NCBI GenBank assembly: GCA_017522685.1
Contig: JAFWYN010000005.1
Location: 62,001 to 126,000 of the forward strand
Direction: 5' to 3'
Length of the DNA: 64,000 bases
Origin: Lachnospiraceae bacterium
GTDB lineage: Bacteria; Bacillota_A; Clostridia; Lachnospirales; Lachnospiraceae
Below, one piece after another: positions 15,237 through 23,624 of this stretch. Numbering within the stretch: the stretch's first letter is position 1; every line of letters begins with the position of its first letter. The notes beneath the pieces were generated by a model. The model had not been told where the DNA came from. It saw only the letters and a list, made by a program, of their open reading frames with translations, and did not search any database. The position numbers and the translations under genes are program-made.

Positions 15237-17876
15237 TTAGGGCATTTCAAAGTAAACATATTCCATATCACTCGCCTCTTTGTCAGGACGATGAATCTCC
15301 ACCCTGCACAAATCACCCGGATTCGGACATCCCATCTGTAGGAGCTCCTTTGTGAATTCATCAAAGGTCATGGACTTCCACTTCTCATATTCCTCTACTT
15401 CCAAATAGTCGTAAGCTCCGTTTTGTAATTCTTCATAAAGAATTTCAATACGCATTTTAGACTTCTTATCTTCTACTAAATCGAACTCCACGGTTTCACC
15501 AAAAGGAACCGGTAAATCCTCAATATCATCACAGCTGAATACGGTATCGCACCAGGCATTCCCTTTTAATACCTGTACCCTGCCCACTCTTTCGATCACT
15601 ACATCCTCTTTGCTCCAAATCTGATTCGTGAGGGAAAGTCGTATTTTCGTCAGCTTTTTGGAAGCCTCCACCTTTTCCGGGAAATAGTAACGGTTTTCCT
15701 TGGGAACGGGAACCACCTTTGCGGTTCCTTCGTAAGTGGTGCCATCTGCAACCACCTCTAAACGATACTCTCCCACCGGGAAAATTCCGCCTACCTGCCA
15801 GTAGTATACCTCCAATGTAGCGGTTTCTCCACCGACTATTCTTTTCACTTGATCCAGACTTACGTCATGAAGCTTCTTTTCTCCGTAATACAATGTGGCG
15901 GAAGAAAGATATGCTACGGAAATACCTGTGTTTGTCAAATCAAAGTCCAAAGACATGGTGTAGTCCGGGAACTCCCTTCCTGCCACTTCCAGACTTACAT
16001 TCGCTTCCGTACCGTAATAAAAACCTCCATAAACCGGCACGTCATCCACATAAGTCTTCACACGATAAAGGGCCATTTCCCGGGACGGAATCCCTGTAAT
16101 GTCAAAGGTAAGCTCCGCATTTCCGTAGGCACTTACCATCGCCTCTTCCAAGGTTCCCTCTGCTACCGTTTCCCAAGTATCCCCCTGTTTTCTTTGGATT
16201 TCGTACTCCTTCTTTAAAGTAATATCCTTGCCCGTATTGTTCCAGAAATAGCAGATGACCTTCTCATCCTCCTGAGTATAGCAACGCAGCTCCTCCGGCA
16301 GATAGAATCTCTGGGAATACATCCGGTAATCCTCTAAGGGTACATCTGTAACCGCAGGATGAGTGGCATTGCTCTTGTCCATTAAGAGAGTATGCTCTGT
16401 AAAAGCCACTTCACCGTCACTTCCCTTTGTAGGAATATAGACACTGTTTCCATTGTATACCTGCAAACGGATGCTTTCCTCAAAAGCACCGTAAACATAC
16501 ACTTCTGTACTATCCTCCCATGGCGTACCATTCACATCCATACAGCGTACATCATAGGTGGAACCATATTCATCCGAAGAAATCCGAATGGCAAAATCCG
16601 GATTCCCGTCATGATTATAATCATCAAAGATAACCGGAAAGCCTTCCCGATAGGTCATTACCACTGCACCCTGTCCATCAATGAAATTCACCGGGGAACT
16701 GTACTTTTCATCCCCCTCCGCATCATAATAATACTTATGCATATCCGTAGTGACCATATCTCCATCATACTCCGGATAACTACTGTCTCCTATATCCATG
16801 AAAATTACCTTACCGTTAGTAAGCATCATTACATTATGGGACACCCGGTAACTACAGAGTCTGCTTCGATATCCCTGCTCCAGCCAGTTCTTCACGTTTT
16901 CCTTATCATTCAGGAAATCATAGAAGGTCTTGTATTCAGGCTCTTCTACACTGATGCCGTAAAGACCGTCTTTCAAACGGTCTGAGGTCAACATGGCAAA
17001 TGCCTCATCATAATCCATCAGCGTACATACGCCATCCTCCCATCGGAAGCGGGCCAGAATCCCGGGGCCGAAGTAATAATGATAAAATGTATCATAAGTA
17101 CCTTCCGCAAAGAATACTGTATCCTCCGCTTCCGTAGGAGTCTCAAAGGCCACATAACACACAAACTCCCTACCGCCGTTTACCATACCGTCCCCATGGA
17201 ACTCCCGATTCTCCGCCAGCTTGTCCGTAAAAGTATAGGAGGGCAACCTGTATTCATCGGTTCTTCCCCAAAGGCTGTCCAGCCAGGGCTTTACTACCTC
17301 TCTGGCCGTCTGCAGATATTCCTCCGGATTCTTAGGCTCCGGACAAACTACGGACAAGCCCCTCAATTCCTCCGAAGGGTTCCTATGGGCAGATACCGCA
17401 GCAGGTCTTTCTTCACAATACTCTTCAAATATCTGTGCTATACTGTCCGTAAAAGGATACTCCACTCCATCCAGTGAAACGTACCTGTCATTTTTGTCTC
17501 TGACAATGCGGATTTCATGCTCCTCTTCCTCTATGGAAAAGGTTAAAAGGTCCGCCATATTGTCCCGTTCTCTGATTAGGACCGGCTCCTCCTTCTGCAA
17601 ATCCGTCCAGACCGTAAACAACCGTTTCCATTCCTCATAGGACAATTCTTTTTCCCTACTATTGGCAGTGAAAACCTTATTGGTACTATCCAGCCATTCC
17701 TGCAGCTGTTTCGTATCAACCACATCCTCCGGTGTAACGTTAGAAGACTCTTTCTCCTTGGATTCTTCTGTTTGCTCCACAGATTCGGATGTCACCTCTC
17801 CCTCTGTGGGCTCCGTCACCTTGCCACAGCCGGTTAACATCAGCATCATACATAATAAAACAAGTTTCTTCCTCAT
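15237..17876 (-). CDS. Large surface lipoprotein, 879 residues, function unknown
   Basis: The signal peptide MRKKLVLLCMMLMLTGCGK has lipobox LTGC, so Cys17 is lipidated and the mature protein sits outside the membrane. A Glu/Ser/Thr-rich linker follows. Around residues 410-425 DYNHDGNPDFAI resembles an FG-GAP/calcium-loop repeat (DxNxDGNxD). The C-terminal half is beta-rich with repeats of the form LxKxYEIQRKQGDTWE and VSLDQVKRIVGGETATLEVY, suggestive of Ig-like sandwiches. The N-terminal ~350 residues are unassigned. There is no protease or glycosidase motif. It stands between lysA and rtcB and has a strong AAGGGGGAAG ribosome site. A role in surface binding is inference. Confidence 0.8.
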   Translation of the reverse strand: MRKKLVLLCMMLMLTGCGKVTEPTEGEVTSESVEQTEESKEKESSNVTPEDVVDTKQLQEWLDSTNKVFTANSREKELSYEEWKRLFTVWTDLQKEEPVLIRERDNMADLLTFSIEEEEHEIRIVRDKNDRYVSLDGVEYPFTDSIAQIFEEYCEERPAAVSAHRNPSEELRGLSVVCPEPKNPEEYLQTAREVVKPWLDSLWGRTDEYRLPSYTFTDKLAENREFHGDGMVNGGREFVCYVAFETPTEAEDTVFFAEGTYDTFYHYYFGPGILARFRWEDGVCTLMDYDEAFAMLTSDRLKDGLYGISVEEPEYKTFYDFLNDKENVKNWLEQGYRSRLCSYRVSHNVMMLTNGKVIFMDIGDSSYPEYDGDMVTTDMHKYYYDAEGDEKYSSPVNFIDGQGAVVMTYREGFPVIFDDYNHDGNPDFAIRISSDEYGSTYDVRCMDVNGTPWEDSTEVYVYGAFEESIRLQVYNGNSVYIPTKGSDGEVAFTEHTLLMDKSNATHPAVTDVPLEDYRMYSQRFYLPEELRCYTQEDEKVICYFWNNTGKDITLKKEYEIQRKQGDTWETVAEGTLEEAMVSAYGNAELTFDITGIPSREMALYRVKTYVDDVPVYGGFYYGTEANVSLEVAGREFPDYTMSLDFDLTNTGISVAYLSSATLYYGEKKLHDVSLDQVKRIVGGETATLEVYYWQVGGIFPVGEYRLEVVADGTTYEGTAKVVPVPKENRYYFPEKVEASKKLTKIRLSLTNQIWSKEDVVIERVGRVQVLKGNAWCDTVFSCDDIEDLPVPFGETVEFDLVEDKKSKMRIEILYEELQNGAYDYLEVEEYEKWKSMTFDEFTKELLQMGCPNPGDLCRVEIHRPDKEASDMEYVYFEMP

Positions 17877-17964
17877 GCACTTCCCCCTTGCAATCTTGCT
17901 TACGCTTATTCTTTCTCATTATACCGCTGTTTCTTTCACCTGGCAAATGCTTCCGATGTTTTCC

Positions 17965-19104
17965 TTAATCGCCGCCCCCGGCTTTGAAATTATAAATGGG
18001 CTTAATCACCTTTTGGATTTCCACCGTATCACCGATGACCTCCATGATGTCCTGAAGCTTACGATAAGCAAAAGGAGACTCGTCCAGGGTATCCTTATTC
18101 ACGCATACAGAGTAGATGCCCTTCATGGATTCCTTAAACTCTGCCACGGTATGGTGCTCCTTCACCTCAGATCGTCTGTAAATACGTCCGGATCCATGGG
18201 GCGCGGAACAGTTCCAGTCCTCATTGCCCTTGCCGGTGCCTAAGATGATGCCGTCCCTCATATTGATGGGGATAATCACCTTTTCCCCGTCCAAGGCACG
18301 GATGGCACCCTTTCGAAGCATGGGTACCTGACCGGAGAAGTCCACATAATTGTGGATACAGGCGTAAGATTCCGCCACCTTCCACTTCATACCGCTGACA
18401 ATGGCCTCTATCATAGCCTCTCTGTTAATAGCTGCATATTCCTGCACCAATGCCAGGTCATGCAAATAATCCTGTAACAGCTCTCCGCTTAAGCAAGTTA
18501 AAAGATAAGGCGCATGACCGCCCTGCTTCTTTTCATGCTGCATCTTCTGTCCTGTACGCAGATAAAAATCCGTCACTTCCATGCCTAAATGCCTGCTGCC
18601 GGAGTGAATCACCAAATAAAAATCGCCCTCGGCATCCTTATCCACTTCAATGAAATGGTTGCCGCCGCCCAAGGTACCAATGCTCTTCTCCGCCTTGGCA
18701 GAGTCAATGGCCTTGTAGCATTTCAGCTCCCGCAGGTCAATTCTTTCAGCGTATTTGTGAATCTTCTTCCGTACATTGCCTCCCACCGGCACCTGTTCAC
18801 GAATCACTGTATCCAGCTTCTGACACTCCACATTCTTAGCCTTTATCTTCGCCAAAGTCATGCCACAGCCCATATCCACTCCCACCAGACTGGGAAGCAG
18901 GCTGTCACCCACGGTCATGGTCAGGCCGATGGTACCCACCTTACCGGGATGCACGTCCGGCATTACACGGATTTTGCTGCCTTTTGCACTGGGGTGATCG
19001 CAAATCATTTGTAGCTGCTTTCTGGCATACTCATCTATGGCGTATTCTTCATTATTCGTTGTATAAACAATTGCATTTGTATATTTGCCGTAAATTGTTA
19101 TCAT
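17965..19104 (-). CDS. rtcB: RNA-splicing ligase RtcB
   Basis: Start at the ATG at 19104 (AAGGAAG upstream) gives 379 residues; the open frame continues upstream only through the leader terminator. RtcB joins RNA 2',3'-cyclic phosphate or 3'-phosphate ends to 5'-OH ends using GTP and Mn2+. Visible metal and nucleotide motifs are MPDVHPGK (48-55), VDMGCGM (76-82), GGGNHF, HSGSRHLG, HNYVDF and the guanylylation-site region APHGSGR. The length is shorter than archaeal tRNA-splicing RtcB, matching bacterial repair forms. It is preceded by a leader with a small ORF and mutually exclusive hairpins, so expression is probably controlled by attenuation. Confidence 0.95.
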   Translation of the reverse strand: MITIYGKYTNAIVYTTNNEEYAIDEYARKQLQMICDHPSAKGSKIRVMPDVHPGKVGTIGLTMTVGDSLLPSLVGVDMGCGMTLAKIKAKNVECQKLDTVIREQVPVGGNVRKKIHKYAERIDLRELKCYKAIDSAKAEKSIGTLGGGNHFIEVDKDAEGDFYLVIHSGSRHLGMEVTDFYLRTGQKMQHEKKQGGHAPYLLTCLSGELLQDYLHDLALVQEYAAINREAMIEAIVSGMKWKVAESYACIHNYVDFSGQVPMLRKGAIRALDGEKVIIPINMRDGIILGTGKGNEDWNCSAPHGSGRIYRRSEVKEHHTVAEFKESMKGIYSVCVNKDTLDESPFAYRKLQDIMEVIGDTVEIQKVIKPIYNFKAGGGD

Positions 19105-19126
19105 ATAAATCTTCCTTTCTTTTGCA

Positions 19127-19151
19127 AAATAAAAACACCCTGTTACAGGTG
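19127..19151 (-). terminator. Intrinsic terminator in the rtcB leader
   Basis: On the minus strand CACCTG-TAA-CAGGGTG is followed by TTTTTATTTT. Its 5' arm (19146-19151) is also the distal part of the competing antiterminator, so it is an attenuator rather than an end of operon. Confidence 0.8.
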
Positions 19152-19233
19152 CTGATTGTCGGCAAAATATACACTTCAAAAAGCAGGATTCCAAACGCTC
19201 CCACTATCTGTTTGCAAGGACAATCAGCCCCTG
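19146..19233 (-). promoter_or_regulatory. Antiterminator stem of the rtcB attenuator
   Basis: The 15-base arm CAGGGGCTGATTGTC (19233-19219, minus) pairs with GACAATCAGCACCTG (19160-19146) with a single mismatch. The 3' arm includes CACCTG, which is the 5' arm of the terminator, so both hairpins cannot form together. The 5' arm lies inside the leader ORF (codons 15-19), so a ribosome reaching the leader stop would break the antiterminator and permit termination. Confidence 0.75.
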
Positions 19234-19275
19234 ATTACATCTTATGAAATTATTGTATGAAATAATCTGCTGCAT
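19204..19275 (-). CDS. rtcB leader peptide, 23 residues
   Basis: A short ORF starting at the ATG at 19275 with GGAGGA four bases upstream and ending TAG at 19204. It encodes MQQIISYNNFIRCNQGLIVL plus ANR. It is embedded in the rtcB leader so that codons 15-19 form the 5' arm of the antiterminator. Codons 6-14 are rich in Tyr, Asn, Ile(ATA) and Arg(AGA). Tyr and Asn tRNAs carry queuosine-type anticodons that some anticodon nucleases cut, so stalling here as a damage sensor is conceivable but untested. Coding status rests on ribosome site and position. Confidence 0.65.
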   Translation of the reverse strand: MQQIISYNNFIRCNQGLIVLANR

Positions 19276-19310
19276 CTTGTCCTCCGTTTCACTCTTGGGT
19301 TTACAGTTCC

Positions 19311-19376
19311 ATATACTAAGGGTCGTGCTCCCTTGTTGACCCTTAGTATATCGGCTACTTTGCAAAAAGTCAATAG
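19311..19376 (-). promoter_or_regulatory. rtcB promoter with long palindrome
   Basis: On the minus strand TTGACT (-35) and TATACT (-10) are 17 bp apart in 19345-19373. A perfect 14-bp inverted repeat ATATACTAAGGGTC / GACCCTTAGTATAT (19311-19324 and 19338-19351, 13-bp loop) overlaps the -10 and start site. It could be an operator for a dimeric regulator or a 5' stabilising RNA stem. Confidence 0.8.
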
Positions 19377-19392
19377 ACTCCCGGTATAATTT

Positions 19393-19421
19393 CTCCCGTC
19401 CGTTTCACAAACGGGCGGGAG
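19393..19421 (-). terminator. Terminator of the HTH membrane regulator gene
   Basis: A 13-bp near-perfect stem CTCCCGTCCGTTT / AAACGGGCGGGAG with a three-base loop lies 8 bp beyond the regulator stop codon. On the minus strand it is followed by AAATTATA. Confidence 0.7.
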
Positions 19422-19428
19422 GTCAATA

Positions 19429-19887
19429 TTACTCTTCGTATTCAGTTTCTAATTCAGCTTCTATTTCCACCACATGCTCCTCTACTTTCAGCTCCACTGT
19501 CTCTGAAGTTGAAAAATTAGCACTAAAAAGCACTGCTCCTAAAATCGCCAGTAAAATACTAATTCCTACAAACACGGCAAAAATAATTCCAATGGTCTTC
19601 CAAATCCGATGAGCCCGGCGGTTCTTGATGACCAGCTGCTCATTGATACGGGCCAGCTGCTCCACCACCTCATCGTTTTTCTGCTCACTCACCATGGGGG
19701 AGCCTAACAACTCCTTAATATCTACTTCCAGTACATCAGCCAACCTTTGCAACGCTTCCGCGTCCGGCACGGAGAGTCCCTTCTCCCATTTAGATACGGT
19801 CTGACGCACTACATTGATTCGGGCTGCCAGCTCCTCCTGTGTATATCCTTTATTCTTTCGTAAGGACTTAATATTGTCACTCAGCAT
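19429..19887 (-). CDS. XRE-type HTH regulator with a C-terminal membrane segment
   Basis: Start at the ATG at 19887, eight bases after AGGAGG, gives 152 residues; an in-frame GTG nine bases earlier abuts the ribosome site. Residues ~3-60 form an HTH_3 domain (LRKNKGYTQEELAARINVVRQTVSKWEKG). A basic linker is followed by one strong membrane helix near 95-120 (IGIIFAVFVGISILLAILGAVLF) and an acidic extracytoplasmic tail (VEIEAELETEYEE). Membrane-tethered XRE regulators of this form are common in Clostridia; their signals are mostly unknown. It is downstream of a small membrane protein with which it may work. Confidence 0.88.
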   Translation of the reverse strand: MLSDNIKSLRKNKGYTQEELAARINVVRQTVSKWEKGLSVPDAEALQRLADVLEVDIKELLGSPMVSEQKNDEVVEQLARINEQLVIKNRRAHRIWKTIGIIFAVFVGISILLAILGAVLFSANFSTSETVELKVEEHVVEIEAELETEYEE

Positions 19888-19955
19888 ATCCGCCACCTCC
19901 TGTTTTTCATAGCCCTATAATAAAGATATGCCGGTATATAAGCAAGCAATGCAAA

Positions 19956-20231
19956 TTAACATTCCCCTAAAAGCCTCTGTTCCCAGCGATATTTATGTAT
20001 CAGATACGCAAACCATACTATGGTACCGATTAATACCACTGCACCTAATATTATCATCCAGGTGGTTTTATTGGCAATCCCAAAACCGATTAGCAAACCG
20101 CTTCCTCCAAATAAAGCAATCAACATCAGGCAGGTGAGAAAGATTCTGATAGGTCTGGGAACCTTAGGAAATAACTCCACCAATACTTCAAAGAATAGTT
20201 CAATAATAATCTCTAATATGTCATCCAGCAT
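19956..20231 (-). CDS. Small membrane protein, 91 residues
   Basis: The N-terminal ~25 residues are an acidic amphipathic stretch (LDDILEIIIELFFEVLVELF), followed by two membrane helices around residues 30-52 and 57-78, and a basic C-terminus (HKYRWEQRLL). Start is supported by GGGAGGG upstream. No family is recognised. It lies ~70 bp before the membrane-tethered HTH gene in the same direction, and may be a partner, but there is no direct evidence for this. Confidence 0.7.
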   Translation of the reverse strand: MLDDILEIIIELFFEVLVELFPKVPRPIRIFLTCLMLIALFGGSGLLIGFGIANKTTWMIILGAVVLIGTIVWFAYLIHKYRWEQRLLGEC

Positions 20232-20351
20232 ATAATTTCCCTCCCGGCCTGAAGCCTAATGATAGTTTCTGTTACAACCATTATAGATCACTGCCTAAGC
20301 CGGGAACAATGAAAAAAGTGCCACGTTAGGACACCTTAACGTTCAAAAAAC

Positions 20352-20367
20352 GGCACCTGTCGGTGCC
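20352..20367 (-). terminator. Strong terminator after the acyltransferase operon
   Basis: GGCACC-GACA-GGTGCC stem followed by GTTTTTTG on the minus strand, 15 bp after the stop of the 183-residue membrane protein. Confidence 0.85.
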
Positions 20368-20381
20368 ATTTTTGAATTTGT

Positions 20382-20933
20382 CTATTTTAATATACTCAAA
20401 TCATCTATAGATTCTTTTTTCTCGATGGTAATCACACGGTCTCTTTCCCCTTTTCTGGTACAGGAAAGCTCAAATACCTTGGTATTTTCCGTCACGCTTT
20501 CCACGTTGTAAACATTACCGTTAGCAATAAGATAATAACCGGTTCCTTCCAAGGTCCAAAGGATTTCGCTTCCCTTCAGCCAACCCATGCTAAGGAATAT
20601 TCCGATGGCAGCTACATAAAAGATACCATTAATATTAATCAGATGATTCACTATCAATAAGCCAACTACATGAAACAACACCAATAGAACAATCTGTCTT
20701 ACCAATCGATATTCGAATACCTGGATTTTATGGGCTTTCCACTTGGCACACAGATAAAACTGCTGCACCACAGAGGCTTCTCCCAGGGCAATCACAATCA
20801 CTGCAATAATTCCCACAGCCAAACCTACGCCGAAATCCATTTGAGCATTCATCTGCTGCCAATATCCAAAAAGGAAAAATAACACTACATTCCAAACCAG
20901 CATTATCACGAAAAACACATCCTTCTTTAACAT
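20382..20933 (-). CDS. Membrane protein with a PH-like C-terminal region
   Basis: A 183-residue protein with four membrane helices in residues 5-125 and a ~55-residue soluble tail (GSEILWTLEGTGYYLIANGNVYNVESVTENTKVFELSC). It overlaps the 3' end of the acyltransferase gene by 7 bp, and its AAGGGAGG ribosome site lies inside that gene, so translation is coupled. No characterised family is evident. It may modify or support the acyltransferase, which is inference from coupling only. Confidence 0.72.
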   Translation of the reverse strand: MLKKDVFFVIMLVWNVVLFFLFGYWQQMNAQMDFGVGLAVGIIAVIVIALGEASVVQQFYLCAKWKAHKIQVFEYRLVRQIVLLVLFHVVGLLIVNHLININGIFYVAAIGIFLSMGWLKGSEILWTLEGTGYYLIANGNVYNVESVTENTKVFELSCTRKGERDRVITIEKKESIDDLSILK

Positions 20934-21943
20934 ACTACATTACCTCCCTTGGTCTCTTTCCCTCTAAAAAGCTTCAATATCCATCCCGTCAGATAAGTCA
21001 AAACAGCTGCAAACACAAGGGTCGCCACCAGACTTAAGATATAGTAGGGGACGGGCTTCACCTCCGCAAATACTTTCAGGAAAAAGGATTGCACCACATA
21101 AAGCACCGCATGATGGCACAGATAAATGCCATACTCGATTTTGCTTAAATAGTGAATCACCGGATTCTCACGCTTTAGAAAAACACCCAAGCGCATAATG
21201 ATCATAAAAATGCACAAGGCCATCACATTCTTTCGAAGCAGTAAAGAACCGGGAAGCTCCACAGCAAACAACAAAGTGGCTAAGATTAATACACTCACCC
21301 ACAGATACCAGGGTAGTTTCTCCAGTCTTTCCTGGAAATGATACAGCATCATACCCAGCCAGAACATACTGATACCGGTTATCAGGTGGGCATCATCGGG
21401 AAAAGGTCCCCAGGTAAATATCAGGTTCAATACATATAACCCGAAAATCAGCACACTACCAAGTAGCTTACTCTTACGATACAAAAATTGTAATATGGGA
21501 AACAGCAGATAAATCCCCAGGATGATGGCGGTGTACCATTCGCCCACCAGGGCACCGTTGGATACTCCCACAAAGTTCAAATAATTATCGATACCCAGAA
21601 CCGTAAAAATCATACGCCAGGGCTCCAAACCGGCCAGCACCTGATTCTGCAGAATCACTCGATGCCCGAAAAATACCAAAAGATAGCATAGATAAAAAGC
21701 CGGGAATATGGCCAGCCAACGCTTTGCATAAAAGCGTTTTATATCCAACTTCTCCCCGTAATTGCGGGCCAGACAGTTGCCGGATATGAGGAAGAACAAG
21801 GTGGTACCCACACATCCCCAATCACCGTTTTTAAAGCCAAATAGTAAACCCTGCCGCTCCAGGATAATCACCAAATGAAAGTGAAAGACCATAAAAATCG
21901 CTATAATCCGCAGAATATCCAGGTATTTCTTCTTCTCCTTCAT
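20927..21943 (-). CDS. Membrane acyltransferase 3 family protein (OafA-like)
   Basis: A 338-residue protein with about ten membrane helices. The Acyl_transf_3 signature is present: KKKYLDILRIIAIFMVFHFH at the N-terminus with the conserved His, FFLISGNCLARN near residue 50, and FYAKRWLAIFPAFYL (RRxxRxxP-like) near 70-85. These enzymes move acetyl or other acyl groups onto extracytoplasmic sugars, peptidoglycan or small molecules. It is translationally coupled to a small membrane protein and sits downstream of the ABC-2 permease gene by ~35 bp. Confidence 0.9.
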   Translation of the reverse strand: MKEKKKYLDILRIIAIFMVFHFHLVIILERQGLLFGFKNGDWGCVGTTLFFLISGNCLARNYGEKLDIKRFYAKRWLAIFPAFYLCYLLVFFGHRVILQNQVLAGLEPWRMIFTVLGIDNYLNFVGVSNGALVGEWYTAIILGIYLLFPILQFLYRKSKLLGSVLIFGLYVLNLIFTWGPFPDDAHLITGISMFWLGMMLYHFQERLEKLPWYLWVSVLILATLLFAVELPGSLLLRKNVMALCIFMIIMRLGVFLKRENPVIHYLSKIEYGIYLCHHAVLYVVQSFFLKVFAEVKPVPYYILSLVATLVFAAVLTYLTGWILKLFRGKETKGGNVVC

Positions 21944-21978
21944 GGGCTCTCTCCTTGCAGTGGTTTTAGTCAGCCCGA

Positions 21979-22767
21979 CTATGCGGACATGTCTCTTTTA
22001 TGATACACCACTCCACCTGAGATTACAACCACAACCGTTACGGCAAGTCCTAAAATCATCAGACCCATACGTGAGTCCCCGCCGCTGTAAATTTGTGCCG
22101 CATTGGCATAGTAATAAGGGGTAAAATACTTCAAAAACTCCAAATCCGGCATGATATTACACATAATATCCATTACATAAAAAAGGACTGCGATTCCCAG
22201 AGCCAAACCGATTTGCTTGCGTCGGCACACGGCCGATATGAGGTAACAGATACTGCCGATTTCCACCTGCATGATAAGCGCCAGCAGATGATACTCCACA
22301 AATTCCGCCATGGTTATTTCCTCACCGATGGCCACATAAGCTACCACATCCAGACCAATGCAGACCACATTAAATACCATAATCAACAGCAGTAAGGTCA
22401 CATATTTCCACAGATAAATGTAACTGCGACTCACCGGCATGGTATGTAAAAATTCCATGGTATGACCTTCCTCCTCCTTGGACAAAAGCACAGCTCCCGT
22501 CATGGCTGCAAACATGGCACCACCCAGCAGGAAAATAATACTGATTTCCGTGGCATAGAAGCCTGTCAGAGTAGCAATACTCATCTTATCCATACCGAAG
22601 GCTGCGGAAAAGCTACCCATTTCTGCAAACATCTGTCCCATTTCCGCCATACTGTCTTCCAGACTCTCAAACATCAGAATACAGCCACTACAGCAAATCC
22701 CCACGCAAAGAGTCCAGATCAGCAGGGACTTAAAATTCATCTTCCATTCCTGTTTTAATAATGTCAT
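21979..22767 (-). CDS. ABC-2 type permease
   Basis: A 262-residue membrane protein with six helices; the first, second and later segments (LLIWTLCVGICCSGCILMF, ISIIFLLGGAMFAAMTGAVLL) and the loop SKEEEGHTMEFLHTMPVSRSYIYLWK are the ABC-2 permease pattern. It lies 12 bp after the ATPase gene and forms an exporter with it. In LytTR/DUF3021 operons such ABC pairs often export peptides or antimicrobials; the substrate is unknown. Confidence 0.9.
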   Translation of the reverse strand: MTLLKQEWKMNFKSLLIWTLCVGICCSGCILMFESLEDSMAEMGQMFAEMGSFSAAFGMDKMSIATLTGFYATEISIIFLLGGAMFAAMTGAVLLSKEEEGHTMEFLHTMPVSRSYIYLWKYVTLLLLIMVFNVVCIGLDVVAYVAIGEEITMAEFVEYHLLALIMQVEIGSICYLISAVCRRKQIGLALGIAVLFYVMDIMCNIMPDLEFLKYFTPYYYANAAQIYSGGDSRMGLMILGLAVTVVVVISGGVVYHKRDMSA

Positions 22768-22779
22768 AATCCTTCCTCC

Positions 22780-23598
22780 TTACTCATAATACTGCATGAA
22801 AATTTCATCTAAAGAAGGTTCCTCTATGAGTACATCCTCCGGCTCCATGGCGCTTAATTTGTGAATCAGTGCACTTATAGGGCCATCGTGGGTAAAATGC
22901 TCCTCATGACCGTCCTTCCACACCTTTACCATTCGTAAATTGGTACGGGTCAGGTTTTCTACTGCATCCACCTTTAATATTTTGCCCTCTTTTATGATAG
23001 CTGCATTTCGGCAATACTTCTTTACCTCAGGCAGCACATGGGAGGATAAAAAGCAGGTAGTTTCCTTTTTATTTGCCTCCTGCAAAAGTTGGAAAAAGGT
23101 ATCCTGCATCAAAGGGTCCAGCCCGGAGGTGGGCTCATCCAGTATCAGCAGCTTGGGCTGATGTTGCATGGCACAGACGATACTTACCTTTTTACGATTT
23201 CCCAAGGATAACTCCTGGATTTTCTTACCGGTATCCACCTGCAGCTTCTCACAAAGTCTGCCGGCTTCCTCACTGCAGTCCCTCCCCCGCATATCCGCCG
23301 CAAAACGAATCACATCCTTCACCTTCATGGTAGGATAAAACATAGATTCCGAGGGCATGTAGCCTACTTCCTTTAAAATCTCTGTTTTTTGGGTACGGGC
23401 ATCCATACCTAAGATACGAATCTCCCCTTCATATTGCAACATCCCCAGCATGGAACGGATGGTGGTGGACTTGCCTGCACCGTTGGGTCCTAAGAATGCA
23501 AAGATGTCGCCTTCCTCCACCGCAAAGCTGATGTCATCCACGCCACGGTGCTTTCCGTATGTTTTTGTTACGTTATTGATTTCAATAATATGAGCCAT
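22780..23598 (-). CDS. ABC transporter ATP-binding protein
   Basis: A 272-residue ATPase. Walker A GPNGAGKST near residues 38-46, Q-loop region near 75, signature LSLGNRKKVS (a variant of LSGGQ, common in this drug/bacteriocin exporter group) and Walker B LLILDEPTSGLDP near 152-164, with H-loop SSHVLPEV. It energises the ABC-2 permease encoded directly downstream. The gene follows DUF3021 in the LytTR operon. Confidence 0.95.
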   Translation of the reverse strand: MAHIIEINNVTKTYGKHRGVDDISFAVEEGDIFAFLGPNGAGKSTTIRSMLGMLQYEGEIRILGMDARTQKTEILKEVGYMPSESMFYPTMKVKDVIRFAADMRGRDCSEEAGRLCEKLQVDTGKKIQELSLGNRKKVSIVCAMQHQPKLLILDEPTSGLDPLMQDTFFQLLQEANKKETTCFLSSHVLPEVKKYCRNAAIIKEGKILKVDAVENLTRTNLRMVKVWKDGHEEHFTHDGPISALIHKLSAMEPEDVLIEEPSLDEIFMQYYE

Positions 23599-23624
23599 AT
23601 GTGAACTCCTTTCTCTGAGTTATG

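Noticed and set aside
17965..19194. Longer RtcB start at 19194
   Set aside because: The extension runs through the attenuator terminator and has a TTG with no ribosome site; MITIYGK at 19104 matches the family start.
19105..19376. Y RNA, 6S RNA or known riboswitch in the rtcB leader
   Set aside because: No Ro-binding stem or 6S-like long closing helix is seen; a leader ORF with competing hairpins explains the region better.
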